Notes: a model not told the origin generated them from the sequence alone. A DNA stretch of 49,485 nt from Legionellaceae bacterium (GCA_947504875.1 CANNJI010000005.1:1-49485), one strand, 5' to 3'. Positions 7,463 to 16,281 are shown, numbered from the stretch's first letter. Numbers and translations: made by a program.

Positions 7463-9160
7463 ATGGAAGAGGAAAAAGATAAAAAAACATCAGCTTTAAA
7501 CGATACGCCAGCAACAAGAGCGCATGATGTTCGTATTCGAAAAGCCAGCGGTATTAAAACGCAAGAGGATGTAAAAGAAGAAATTGAGGCAGCATATGCC
7601 TTGTTTATTTATTTGTGTAAAACGGATTATATTTTTTATCTGAGGGTGAATCATTTATTTGATGAGCTTTTCACCTATTTAAATGAGCTGACACCAAATA
7701 AAAAAACAGGGGGAACTCAAAAGGCAACCAAGCCATTAAAGCCCCGAGAGTTTACCACAACAGTACACAAAACACTGGAATCCAGTGATGAGTTACGCAA
7801 AATTCATCAGCTTCTTGACGAGTTAAATAGAAAAATTATTGAAGACGACTCGAAACTTGACCAATGGCTTTATACTGCTCGGCAATTAAGGGAGGTTAAA
7901 TTTGAGCATTATTTTGCTGTTCGTGACAATCGGCATGAAGCCCATGTTGCATTGTTTAATGTGTTAGAGCAAGCAGTTAACGATCAAGCACTTAAAGGCC
8001 AACCTCATTACGAGGCGTTAGTTCGTGTTTACGAGCAGGAGAAGGTTAATCTAGCGCATATGCGGCATGAAGTGGCTACAAATTATATTAATCCAGATGG
8101 GTCGCAAAACCTTAAAGCCATGCAGGAATCAGCAGAGGACGTTTCTCGACGTTATGAGTCAGCAAAAAACAACATATTAAGTTTACTGCAAAAGCCTGGG
8201 CTTGGTGTTTATAAAAAACAAGCAGATGATGTTATCACGCAAGCGGATGAGAAACTTGAGGCAATTAATATAAAATATAATACGATGATAGAGGCGCTCG
8301 AGCTTAAGTTAAAAACACTTTCTATTGACAGCAAAAAAGAGAAAAAAAATATTATTGCCGGTATATCATCCATAATTAAACAGACGCAAGAGGTAATGAA
8401 TGAGAACCTGAGTCCGCGAGAACATGCGGCTTTTCGAGATCTATTGCGACAGATGAATAAACACAGCGAATCGATAGATAACGTAACCACACCAGAAGCT
8501 TTACAAGGCATTCTTGGTTCAGTTGCACACGATTTAAATCAGTTCATTGACGTAGTTAAGGATAATCCAAATTTAACTACGATCCTTCCCAAATTAAAAG
8601 AAGTTCAGGGGTTATTGGCTACAAAAGCGCGTCAATCGCCTGTGGCTTACGAGCCCTCAAGCCCTACTGAAGAACATAAGGTTAAGTTAACCTCGCCTAT
8701 CGCCCCTGTTGATATTGGCATCAACGCATCTTCTGCGGATACCGGCGCGCTCAAAAATGATGCGCCATTGCAGGCCCATAGCGCAATATACAAAGATCAG
8801 TTGTCACAATTGCGAACGGAGACTATTCCTGAAGCGCATACCGCAGATAATCCTCTCTCTGCGTTACTGTCCCAGGTAGAGGACAGTTTTACACAAGCCA
8901 AAGACGCGATGGATGAGGTTGAATTGTCAGATGCTGAAGAGGATTTAACAGAAATAGGTGAATTAATTCAGCAGGTTAAAGAGGACCTTGCGACATCGAA
9001 AGAAGCACCTCATAAAAATATAGAAAAACTCACGAAAAAAATGGGTGATTTAAAGCGAGACTATCCGGAAAATAATCATTTTAGAGAAGCTGATATTTTA
9101 CTAGAACAGATTACCGCCAAATTAGAAGAGCCCGACAGTTTAACGCCGCCGTCACCTTGA
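7463..9160 (+). CDS. Large uncharacterised coiled-coil protein
   Basis: A 565-residue cytosolic-type protein, not recognised. It is highly charged and mostly helical, with long heptad-like stretches (about 185-300 and 480-550), a low-complexity Pro/Ser/Thr segment (about 385-440) and a Glu-rich C-terminus ending in PDSLTPPSP. No signal peptide or membrane segment. A TATAAT box is at 7419-7424, but no ribosome site is visible; instead a 7-bp hairpin sits directly before the ATG. A terminator-like hairpin follows at 9268. Coiled coils with an acidic tail are common in Legionellales effectors; this is only a suggestion. Confidence 0.65.
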   Translation: MEEEKDKKTSALNDTPATRAHDVRIRKASGIKTQEDVKEEIEAAYALFIYLCKTDYIFYLRVNHLFDELFTYLNELTPNKKTGGTQKATKPLKPREFTTTVHKTLESSDELRKIHQLLDELNRKIIEDDSKLDQWLYTARQLREVKFEHYFAVRDNRHEAHVALFNVLEQAVNDQALKGQPHYEALVRVYEQEKVNLAHMRHEVATNYINPDGSQNLKAMQESAEDVSRRYESAKNNILSLLQKPGLGVYKKQADDVITQADEKLEAINIKYNTMIEALELKLKTLSIDSKKEKKNIIAGISSIIKQTQEVMNENLSPREHAAFRDLLRQMNKHSESIDNVTTPEALQGILGSVAHDLNQFIDVVKDNPNLTTILPKLKEVQGLLATKARQSPVAYEPSSPTEEHKVKLTSPIAPVDIGINASSADTGALKNDAPLQAHSAIYKDQLSQLRTETIPEAHTADNPLSALLSQVEDSFTQAKDAMDEVELSDAEEDLTEIGELIQQVKEDLATSKEAPHKNIEKLTKKMGDLKRDYPENNHFREADILLEQITAKLEEPDSLTPPSP

Positions 9161-9267
9161 CTCAATTTATGAATCATTTTTGATTATTTATATATTACAA
9201 ATCTTGATAGTCATACGCTAATAGCTCTTTTTTCACTATCTATTGTCTCAGGTAGCAGGTTTAATGC

Positions 9268-9300
9268 AACACCCGTTCCGCATCTTGTAAAACGGGTGTT
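9268..9300 (+). terminator. Terminator-like hairpin after the coiled-coil gene
   Basis: Perfect 10-bp inverted repeat AACACCCGTT / AACGGGTGTT with a 13-base loop, followed by a short T-rich run (TTTCTAT). It lies about 110 bases after the stop codon at 9160. The weak T tract leaves termination strength uncertain. Confidence 0.5.
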
Positions 9301-9351
9301 TCTATACTCCATGTACATGTGCACATATTAAGGGGTTAAATTCTGCAAGTT

Positions 9352-9843
9352 ATGCTTGTAAATAGGGGGCTAAAGAATCGTTCGCTGATGAAATCACTAC
9401 TCGATTGGAAAAATAATCCAAGACGATTGGCTTTATTATTACGGGGTGCAAGGCAAGTTGGAAAACCCTATTTTGTTGAAGATTTTGCTTAAAAAAATTT
9501 CGATGAACATTTTACGATTTCACGTTACGCAGCGTCATAGCCCCAATGACATGTCGTCCCGGAATTTAGGGCTGCTTGGTGAGCTTGCGAACCTTAGCAA
9601 TCCTTAATGTCCGGGATCCTTTTTCAAAGTGGCACTTTGCTGGTTGATGAGTAGATCCCGGGATTTAGTGCGACTATGCTCACTGCGCTCGCCAAGTCGC
9701 ACCGACAGCATTACGATACTGCGTAACGTGAGTTACGATCAATTTTGAATCTCAGCCTGAGTACGCCAGTTTTTTTTGATACGTTTGATTGCGTTACTAT
9801 TTTAAATAAAATCAGAATATTAAGTGGTCGTCATTGCCGATAA
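9352..9843 (+). pseudogene. Remnant of an AAA_14/DUF4143 family ATPase gene
   Basis: The first 46 codons (9352-9489) read as the start of an AAA_14/DUF4143 ATPase, including WKNNPRRLALLLRGARQVGKP, a Walker A loop whose final Thr is Pro. A TAA stop at 9490-9492 then replaces a likely Lys codon (one base change), followed in frame by KNFDEHFT. The reading frame resumes after a 214-bp insertion as INFESQPEYASFF, then breaks by one extra T in an 8-T run (9770-9777) and continues as DTFDCVTILNKIRILSG. No recognisable continuation follows. At least four lesions make it dead. Family call rests on the motif string and order. Confidence 0.7.
9519..9732. mobile_element. MITE-like non-autonomous insertion element (214 bp)
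   Basis: Ends in the perfect 13-bp inverted repeats TCACGTTACGCAG (9520-9532) and CTGCGTAACGTGA (9719-9731). It is flanked by the 7-bp duplication TTACGAT (9512-9518 and 9733-9739). It has no coding capacity. Inside are two further hairpins: GTGCGAC/GTCGCAC (9668-9674 and 9696-9702) and a longer imperfect pair around TCCCGGA (about 9559-9573 with 9604-9618). Deleting the element plus one duplication copy rejoins ACG-ATC-AAT-TTT and restores the host ATPase frame, which confirms the boundaries. The mobilising transposase is not in the window. Confidence 0.8.
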
Positions 9844-9977
9844 AATGAAGCAAATCTGTTTTCATGGATTAACCGTTTGAACATATTACCGCGTCTGTCC
9901 GGCATCATAGGTCATTCGTATGAAATGTTTGAGCCAGTTAATAAACCGCTTGCAAGCCTTTTGAATCTCATTTAGGC
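9844..9977. other. Non-coding stretch before pgi
   Basis: Continuation of the 870-bp gap after the pseudogene. No gene is visible. It contains TCTGTCCGGCATCATA (9894-9909), 15 of 16 bases identical to the outer end of the palindromic element at 15219-15234, so it is probably a decayed fragment of that repeat family. Confidence 0.4.
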
Positions 9978-10006
9978 TTGGCTTGTGATTTTCGATTCGT
10001 TATAAC
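9978..10006 (+). promoter_or_regulatory. Sigma70-like promoter for the polysaccharide cluster
   Basis: TTGGCT (9978-9983) and TATAAC (10001-10006) with exactly 17 bases between them. Predicted transcription would start near 10013, about 19 bases before the pgi ATG. This is the only good promoter match seen ahead of the long plus-strand run. Confidence 0.5.
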
Positions 10007-10017
10007 AAGGGCTTGTT
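10004..10017. promoter_or_regulatory. Dyad overlapping the pgi transcription start
   Basis: AACAAG-GG-CTTGTT, perfect 6-bp arms, overlapping the -10 box and the predicted start site. The position fits a repressor operator; no cognate regulator is identifiable in the window. Confidence 0.35.
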
Positions 10018-10031
10018 AGAGAGAATACAGG

Positions 10032-11504
10032 ATGTATGATAAAAAAGGTGATGCATGGGAGCAGTTGCTGATACATGCTCGAACATTTACACCGCTAAGT
10101 CAGCGTGATGTAAATTTTAACGTAAGTTCTTCAAATATTACTCTTGACTACCAATACCAAAAAATAACCCAAAATACTTTAAATCATCTTTTTGAGTTGG
10201 CTCATGCTTGCGATTTAGACCAAAAAATTAAGGCTTTGTTTGACGGGGATATTGTTAATATCAGTGAGCAAAGGCCAGCATTGCATACGGCGCTTCGCGC
10301 ATTGGGTGCACACCCCATTTGGGTTAATCAGCACAATATTATGCATGATGTGTTGCTTGAGAGAGAAAGGCTTAAAACAATTTCTAGTCAAATCAGAGCC
10401 AAACAATGGCTTGGATTTTCCGGAAAATCAATCACAGATATTGTCCATATGGGCATTGGGGGCTCTGATTTAGGGCCGCGATTTTGTATGAAAGCCTTTG
10501 CTGATGATATAACCCCAACACTTGGTTTTTATTTTATTTCGGATGCTGATCCTCAGGCGTTTAGCCTGGCGGTTAAAACATTAAATCCAGAAACAACCTT
10601 ATTTATTGTAGCGTCTAAATCATTTACAACGCAGGAAACGTTATTCAATGCAAGAAAAGCAAAAGCATGGTTGGGTGACGAAGCGCGAATGGCGCAACAT
10701 TTTATTGCGGTTACAACAAACCGTGAAAAAGCAGAAGCGTTTGGCATAAAGACCATTTTACCGCTATGGGACTGGGTCGGGGGGCGTTATTCATTGTGTT
10801 CCTCTGTTAACTTAATTGTTGCCATTGCCATAGGATTTGATGCGTTTAATGAATTGCTGGCGGGTGCTCGCAGTATGGATGAGCATTTTAAATCGGCTGA
10901 ATTTAATCATAACTTGCCGGTGCTGCTCGCATTGCTTGGCGTTTGGAATAATAATTTTTTAAATTTACATCAACTGTTAATGTTAACTTATTCGCAAAAT
11001 CTAGAGCCATTTGTACCTTATGTACAGCAGCTCGATATGGAAAGTAATGGGAAGTCGGTTGATAACCACAAAGTGGATGTTCAATTTGCGACAGGGCCGC
11101 TTGTGTGGGGTGGTCCTGGGAATCAGGCGCAACACAGTTATTATCAGTCGCTTTGTCAGGGTACACATAAAATAGCCGCAGATTTTATTACGTTGGATGC
11201 TTATGATGGGCAGATGATCAACGATATGTGTGCCGATAAAATTCGTGTGCTTTCAAGTGGCATTGCTGATGTTGAACATCCAAAAGATAAAATTCAAGGT
11301 GGTGTGCCTATTAATCATCTTCGTTTGCTTGATGCATCTCCTTATACGATAGGGGCATTGGTCGCACTCTATGAACATAAAGTATTTGTTCAAAGTGTTA
11401 TTTGGGATATTAATCCGTTTGATCAGCCGGGGGTAGAGTGTGCGAAGCGGGGGCGATGGATGACTATTGCTCATGAATGTGTCTTAGATGAAAATAGTTT
11501 GTGA
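10032..11504 (+). CDS. pgi: Glucose-6-phosphate isomerase
   Basis: Interconverts glucose-6-phosphate and fructose-6-phosphate in the cytosol. The 490-residue protein is shorter than the E. coli enzyme (549) but has all key elements: phosphate-binding GIGGSDLG (141-148) and SKSFTT (195-200), signature DWVGGRYS (247-254), catalytic E337 (ESNGK), H368 (AQHSYYQ) and K472 (GVECAKRG). Heading the sugar cluster, it can supply fructose-6-phosphate for amino-sugar synthesis, which fits the legionaminic acid genes downstream. A promoter and dyad lie just upstream; GAGAGAA is the best ribosome site. Confidence 0.96.
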   Translation: MYDKKGDAWEQLLIHARTFTPLSQRDVNFNVSSSNITLDYQYQKITQNTLNHLFELAHACDLDQKIKALFDGDIVNISEQRPALHTALRALGAHPIWVNQHNIMHDVLLERERLKTISSQIRAKQWLGFSGKSITDIVHMGIGGSDLGPRFCMKAFADDITPTLGFYFISDADPQAFSLAVKTLNPETTLFIVASKSFTTQETLFNARKAKAWLGDEARMAQHFIAVTTNREKAEAFGIKTILPLWDWVGGRYSLCSSVNLIVAIAIGFDAFNELLAGARSMDEHFKSAEFNHNLPVLLALLGVWNNNFLNLHQLLMLTYSQNLEPFVPYVQQLDMESNGKSVDNHKVDVQFATGPLVWGGPGNQAQHSYYQSLCQGTHKIAADFITLDAYDGQMINDMCADKIRVLSSGIADVEHPKDKIQGGVPINHLRLLDASPYTIGALVALYEHKVFVQSVIWDINPFDQPGVECAKRGRWMTIAHECVLDENSL

Positions 11505-11615
11505 ATTTTGATGAATGCATCTTGTGTTGTGATGGGTATTTCAGTATTGTCTAGCTTGAATAAGCGCGATGCTAAAAATGGATCTTAAGTTGTAAACAGG
11601 GTTGTGTGGGCGTCT

Positions 11616-12059
11616 ATGATTCAAAGTATATTGATGGTTTGCATGGGAAACATTTGTCGTAGTCCCATGGCTGAGGCACTTCTTGCTGATAAGCTTAAAC
11701 AAGTGTATCCAAGCGTTGTTGTTCTTTCTGCGGGGCTTGGGGCGATGGTGGACTGGCCTGCAGATCCTATTGTCCAATCGTTTATGACTGAACGCGGTAT
11801 TGATATTTCAGCTCATCGGGCACGTCAAGCAACGTCTACTGTGTTGTTTGATTCTGAACTTGTATTAACCATGTCTACAGATCAACAAGAACAAATTGAA
11901 CAACAATATCCCAGCATGCAAGGGCGCGTGCATCGTTTAGGTAAATGGGGTAGTTTTGATATTCCTGATCCTTACAAAAGACCCAAGGCGATTTTTGAAC
12001 AGTCTTTGGTTTTGATCGAACAGGCGGTTGATGAATGGTACAGGACGTTATGGACTTAA
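11616..12059 (+). CDS. wzb: Low-molecular-weight protein tyrosine phosphatase (Wzb-like)
   Basis: Cytosolic phosphatase that in capsule systems dephosphorylates the Wzc kinase. The P-loop CMGNICRS (Cx5RS; nucleophile C9, R15) stands near the N-terminus, and the general-acid loop DPY is at D118-Y120, both as in the family. Length from the ATG chosen is 147 residues; a GTG at 11604 would add four residues. The gene ends 1 base before wza, and wzc follows, the standard wzb-wza-wzc set in altered order. Role on Wzc is inferred from context. Confidence 0.9.
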   Translation: MIQSILMVCMGNICRSPMAEALLADKLKQVYPSVVVLSAGLGAMVDWPADPIVQSFMTERGIDISAHRARQATSTVLFDSELVLTMSTDQQEQIEQQYPSMQGRVHRLGKWGSFDIPDPYKRPKAIFEQSLVLIEQAVDEWYRTLWT

Positions 12060-12060
12060 T

Positions 12061-12870
12061 ATGTTAAGACAATTAACTGCAGTAAGTAGTGCCCTTTTGT
12101 TGTGCGGATGCAATGCAAGCTTGTTGCCTGGTATGCAAAACTTGAATACAGCACCCATGAGAAAATATACGGTTCCACAACGGATACATGTGCAGCCTAC
12201 GCTGATTCAAATTACGCCTACGCTGATTGCAGATCAGCGCGTTAACACTTATTTTTATCATATTGCGCCGTCTGATGTGCTGCATATTAATGTATGGCAG
12301 CATCCAGAATTTCAAATTGAGCCTGTTCCAGGAGCAAGCGCACAGACTGCTGCAGGTCAGTCTGGTTATTTGGTAAGCCCCGATGGCAAGATTTACTTCC
12401 CCCTTGTTGGTTATGTGACTGTAGTGAATAAAACGGTTGATCAAGTCCGTCGAGAGATTACGTCTAAATTAGAAAAATATGTTCCAAATCCACAAGTGAA
12501 TGTGCGCGTTGCAGATTTTCGTGGACAAAAAATTTATGTATTAGGTGAAGTTGCAAAAACTGGGTTCATTCCAATTACCGATCAACAGTTAACCATCGCC
12601 GATGCCTTGTCGCAATCCGGCTGGTTCTTAGCCAATGCTGCGGATACCAGTAATGTGTATGTTATTCGAGGGGATTATACGCGTCCTGAAATTTTTTGGT
12701 TAGATGCAAAAACGCCAGATAAATTGTTATTAGCAGAACACTTTAGTCTACAACCACGAGATATTCTCTTTGTTTCTACTGCACCCATTGCACAAATTAA
12801 TCGTGTATTGGATCAGTTCTTGCCATTGGTTGAGTCCATATGGTTTACGAAGAGTTTGGTGAACAGTTAA
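12061..12870 (+). CDS. wza: Outer-membrane polysaccharide export lipoprotein (Wza-like)
   Basis: Export channel component. The start at 12061 gives a lipoprotein signal peptide with the lipobox LCGC (acylated Cys17). A Poly_export domain spans about 62-150 (YHIAPSDVLHINVWQ, then GKIYFPLVGYV), followed by one SLBB domain from about 155 (KIYVLGEVAKTGF) and a short amphipathic C-terminus. At 269 residues it is about 110 shorter than E. coli Wza and has fewer periplasmic repeats, resembling the short Wza/KpsD-like forms. An ATG at 12028 would overlap wzb and destroy the signal peptide, so it is rejected. Confidence 0.9.
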   Translation: MLRQLTAVSSALLLCGCNASLLPGMQNLNTAPMRKYTVPQRIHVQPTLIQITPTLIADQRVNTYFYHIAPSDVLHINVWQHPEFQIEPVPGASAQTAAGQSGYLVSPDGKIYFPLVGYVTVVNKTVDQVRREITSKLEKYVPNPQVNVRVADFRGQKIYVLGEVAKTGFIPITDQQLTIADALSQSGWFLANAADTSNVYVIRGDYTRPEIFWLDAKTPDKLLLAEHFSLQPRDILFVSTAPIAQINRVLDQFLPLVESIWFTKSLVNS

Positions 12871-12890
12871 CCCTTTAACATAGGATAGTT

Positions 12891-15083
12891 ATGAGTCATC
12901 TATTGCATAAGCAAAGCGCTCATCAGGAAGATCAAGAGGTTGATTTACGAGCCCTGTTTCATTATTTTTTAGAAAATAAATGGTTGATTTTGTTAATCAC
13001 CGCAATTGCTTGTGCGGTGGGCTTTGTTTATTCCTCTCGCCAGATTCCGCAGTATCAGTCGGATATTCTATTACAAATTGAAAACAAGACGTCCAATTAC
13101 AGTTTTGCGAATCAGGGGTTTGCGGCGTTTGGTTCAGGTAACCCTATTTCAACGCAAGCTACGCTGATTCAATCACGTTTTATTTTAAAACCTGTGATAG
13201 AGTCTTTGGGTTTAAATATCAGTGCGGCACCTGAGAAATCACCCATTTGGCAACGTATTTTTCATCAAGATACACGTACAATTAAAATTAACACATTTAA
13301 TGTTCCACTTAATAAAGTGAATCAAGTGTATGACTTGGTTTATGATAAGCCGAACCATATCCGTGTTTCTCAGAATAAAAAATTGATTTTACAAGGCAAG
13401 CTTGGGCGGATGCTCCAAACAAAAGATAAACAGTATCACCTAAAAGTTGATTCCGTTCGAGCGCCCATAGGCACGCATTTTACACTTAAAAAACGTTCAG
13501 CGGTGTCTTTGGTTGATTCTTTACGTTCACGGATTAAAATTGAAGAATCAGCAGGGGATATGGGCGGTAATACAGGTATTGTTGTTGCTAAGTTCACCGG
13601 ACCTGATGCTAAAAAAACAACACAACTGTTAGATGCCATTGCTGCAGTAGCGCAAGTGAAAGATGCAGAAAAAAAATCGCAAGAGGCTTCTCAGGTTTTG
13701 GGTTTTTTATATCAACAATTACCCATCACGAAACATGAAATGGAAAAAGCGGAGGCAGCGCTTAATCAGTATCGCGCTAAAAGTGGAAAGTTTGATATTA
13801 AACTGCAAGCGCAATTTCTTTTGGGACAATTAGGTAGCCTCGATTCAAAACTCAGTGAATTGCGTATTAAACGAATTGAAATGTTACAGCAATATACGCC
13901 GATTCACCCAGCTATTTTAGCGCTTGATTTACAAAAAAAATCACTTGAGATAGAGCGTACAGCACTTGAGAAACGGATTAAAACATTGCCAGCAGCAGAT
14001 CAAGTAGCGGTTAATTTATCGCGTGATGTACATTTGAAAGAAGGGCTTTATTTGGTTTTATTGCAAAAAATACAAGAGTTACAGGTGGTTAAAGCAGGAA
14101 CCGTGAGTAATATACGTATTCTAGCGCCTGCAACGGTACCTGAAGGGCCGCTACCCAGTAAAGCCCCTGTTATTTATCTTGCAAGTTTAGTATTGGGTTT
14201 ATTACTGAGTGTGGTGATTGTATTTGGGCGTAAAATTTACTCTCCTCGTGTTGAGGACCCGCATTGGAGCGAGCGGCACTTTAATCTTGCAAATTTAGCA
14301 ATCATCCCATTTTGCAAAGAGCAAGCGGAGCATTCCTTAAAATTAAAAACGCATTTAAGCAAGGATTTTCCTTTACTTGCGCATCATAATCCACGGAATT
14401 TATCCATTGAGTCTTTACGTAGTTTAAGAACCAGCTTACAAGTAGGGCTGTTGTCTGCACGTAATAATATCGTTTCTATTTTGGGTATTTCGCCAGGCGT
14501 TGGAAAAACGTTTGTATCGTCTAATCTTGCATATCTATTAGCTGCAGCGGGTAAGCGCGTATTGCTTGTGGATTGTGATTTGAGACGGGGTGCTATACAT
14601 AAATATTTTAATCTGCAACCATCGCCTGGTTGCAGTGATGTTTTGATGCATACGGTTTCTATAGAAAAAGCCATTCAACCCACCGTGACTCCTAATTTGT
14701 TTGTCTTACCACGTGGTGCCTATCCTAAAGACCCGTCTGAGCTGATGATGAGTGAGGATTTTAAAGCATTAATTCAGTCCTTGTCACAAGGGTTCGATTT
14801 GGTGGTGATTGATACTGCACCTATATTATTGGTAACCGATGCTGTATTGGTTGCTGGACTTGCGGCTACTAATTATTTGGTGGTTGGTGCTGGTGCACAT
14901 CAACCCGCTGAATTTGAAATGGTATTAAAGCGCTTGGCGAGCTCGAGTGTAACAATACAAGGGACCGTATTTAACTTCCATCGTGCGCGTACCCTCACGC
15001 AATCGTATGGGGCATATTATGGTAAATATGGACGTTATCATACGTATTATTATGATGAGTCTTCGAAGAGTAAAGAAACATAA
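12891..15083 (+). CDS. wzc: Polysaccharide co-polymerase tyrosine autokinase (Wzc-like)
   Basis: Inner-membrane regulator of chain length and export. The 730 residues comprise a Wzz domain with membrane segments at 31-49 and 427-446, a periplasmic coiled-coil part (about 255-400), and a cytosolic BY-kinase domain with Walker A GISPGVGKT (532-540), Walker A' VDCDLRR (560-566) and Walker B DTAP (641-644). The C-terminus carries eight tyrosines within 706-721, the autophosphorylation cluster dephosphorylated by Wzb. It lies 20 bases after wza. The family and role are established; the exact polymer is inferred. Confidence 0.95.
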   Translation: MSHLLHKQSAHQEDQEVDLRALFHYFLENKWLILLITAIACAVGFVYSSRQIPQYQSDILLQIENKTSNYSFANQGFAAFGSGNPISTQATLIQSRFILKPVIESLGLNISAAPEKSPIWQRIFHQDTRTIKINTFNVPLNKVNQVYDLVYDKPNHIRVSQNKKLILQGKLGRMLQTKDKQYHLKVDSVRAPIGTHFTLKKRSAVSLVDSLRSRIKIEESAGDMGGNTGIVVAKFTGPDAKKTTQLLDAIAAVAQVKDAEKKSQEASQVLGFLYQQLPITKHEMEKAEAALNQYRAKSGKFDIKLQAQFLLGQLGSLDSKLSELRIKRIEMLQQYTPIHPAILALDLQKKSLEIERTALEKRIKTLPAADQVAVNLSRDVHLKEGLYLVLLQKIQELQVVKAGTVSNIRILAPATVPEGPLPSKAPVIYLASLVLGLLLSVVIVFGRKIYSPRVEDPHWSERHFNLANLAIIPFCKEQAEHSLKLKTHLSKDFPLLAHHNPRNLSIESLRSLRTSLQVGLLSARNNIVSILGISPGVGKTFVSSNLAYLLAAAGKRVLLVDCDLRRGAIHKYFNLQPSPGCSDVLMHTVSIEKAIQPTVTPNLFVLPRGAYPKDPSELMMSEDFKALIQSLSQGFDLVVIDTAPILLVTDAVLVAGLAATNYLVVGAGAHQPAEFEMVLKRLASSSVTIQGTVFNFHRARTLTQSYGAYYGKYGRYHTYYYDESSKSKET

Positions 15084-15139
15084 GGGAACATCGGGTACAT
15101 TAGCCGGATCGACATAAGGTTTTAGGACTTATAGTGTCT

Positions 15140-15224
15140 GACAGATAATTTGATGAACAGGTAAGCGCGCTATGTTTGAGCGCAGCGAGTTTAGTGCGCT
15201 TAATCGGTCATCAAGCTATCTGTC
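15140..15224. repeat. Large imperfect palindrome between wzc and the epimerase gene
   Basis: Two 32-base arms (15140-15171 and 15193-15224) match in inverted orientation at 25 of 32 positions, with a 21-base loop. It is the only sizeable untranslated structure inside the first part of the cluster. Its right edge, TCTGTCCGGCATTATA, recurs with one change at 9894-9909, so it is likely a dispersed palindromic repeat; a role as attenuator or RNA processing site is possible. Confidence 0.6.
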
Positions 15225-15257
15225 CGGCATTATAAATATATTAAAGGATTAAGTAGA

Positions 15258-16280
15258 ATGATCACTAAGTTTGAACAAGCTAAAGCAGAACTTATAGACA
15301 AACCTTGTTTATGGCTAATCACAGGTGTGGCCGGATTCATTGGGTCAAATCTATTGGAGTTTTTATTAAAGCTTAATCAACGGGTGGTTGGTTTAGATAA
15401 TTTTGCAACGGGCTTTCAAGAAAATTTAGATGAAGTCTCTCGCAAGGTAACAGAGCAACAGTGGTCTCGCTTTACCTTTTTTGAGGGGGATATTCGAGAT
15501 TTAGACACCTGCAAAAAGGCATGTGAAGGGGTCGATTATGTTTTACAGCAAGCAGCATTAGGCTCTGTTCCTCGTTCAATCAATAATCCTATTGCGACCA
15601 ATGCAACCAATATTGGTGGTTTCTTAAACATGTTGGTTGCTGCACGCGATGCAAAAGTAAAAAGCTTTACGTATGCTGCATCAAGCTCTACGTACGGAGA
15701 CCATCCTGCGTTACCTAAAGTAGAACACACCATCGGTAAGCCTTTATCCCCTTATGCGGTTACAAAATTAGTGAACGAATTGTATGCGGATGTTTTTGCA
15801 ACAACCTATGGTTTTCAGACCATTGGGCTGCGATATTTTAATGTGTTTGGGCCGCGTCAAACGCCCAATGGCGCTTATGCTGCGGTTATTCCCAAATGGA
15901 TAGCTGCCATGGTTAAACAAGAGCCTATTTTTATTAATGGGGACGGTGAAACCAGTCGAGATTTTTGTTTTATTGATAATGCAATTCAAGCCAATATTTT
16001 GGCGGCAACTGCACCAGCAGAGGCCAAAAATCATATTTATAATGTGGCATTAAATGATCGAACCTCGCTAAATCAGTTGGTTCATGCCTTACGCGAAGCC
16101 CTTTTAGAACAAGGAGTTGACTATCAAAAAGCACCTGCGTATCAGGCAGAGCGTATGGGTGATATGCGTCATTCTCAGGCTGATATTTCAAAGGCTAAAA
16201 CATACTTGGGGTACGAGCCAGAGTATAGAATTCGTGAAGGATTAAAAAAAGCAATGCCTTGGTATTTGGAGCGGGTTTAA
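15258..16280 (+). CDS. UDP-N-acetylglucosamine 4-epimerase (WbpP/TviC-like)
   Basis: Extended short-chain dehydrogenase of 340 residues. The NAD loop GVAGFIG is at 23-29, followed by the active-site Ser in ASSSTYGD (141-148) and the YAVTK pair Y166/K170. The overall pattern, including [13 protein letters not shown] and [12 protein letters not shown], matches WbpP/TviC epimerases, which make UDP-GalNAc from UDP-GlcNAc. It precedes the flippase gene by 1 base. GalNAc supply for the repeat unit is the likely role; UDP-GlcNAcA epimerase activity is an alternative that cannot be excluded. Confidence 0.85.
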   Translation: MITKFEQAKAELIDKPCLWLITGVAGFIGSNLLEFLLKLNQRVVGLDNFATGFQENLDEVSRKVTEQQWSRFTFFEGDIRDLDTCKKACEGVDYVLQQAALGSVPRSINNPIATNATNIGGFLNMLVAARDAKVKSFTYAASSSTYGDHPALPKVEHTIGKPLSPYAVTKLVNELYADVFATTYGFQTIGLRYFNVFGPRQTPNGAYAAVIPKWIAAMVKQEPIFINGDGETSRDFCFIDNAIQANILAATAPAEAKNHIYNVALNDRTSLNQLVHALREALLEQGVDYQKAPAYQAERMGDMRHSQADISKAKTYLGYEPEYRIREGLKKAMPWYLERV

Positions 16281-16281
16281 A

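Noticed and set aside
9541-9720. Possible small RNA gene or CRISPR-like repeat
   Set aside because: The symmetry is explained by the insertion element's nested hairpins; there are no regularly spaced direct repeats.
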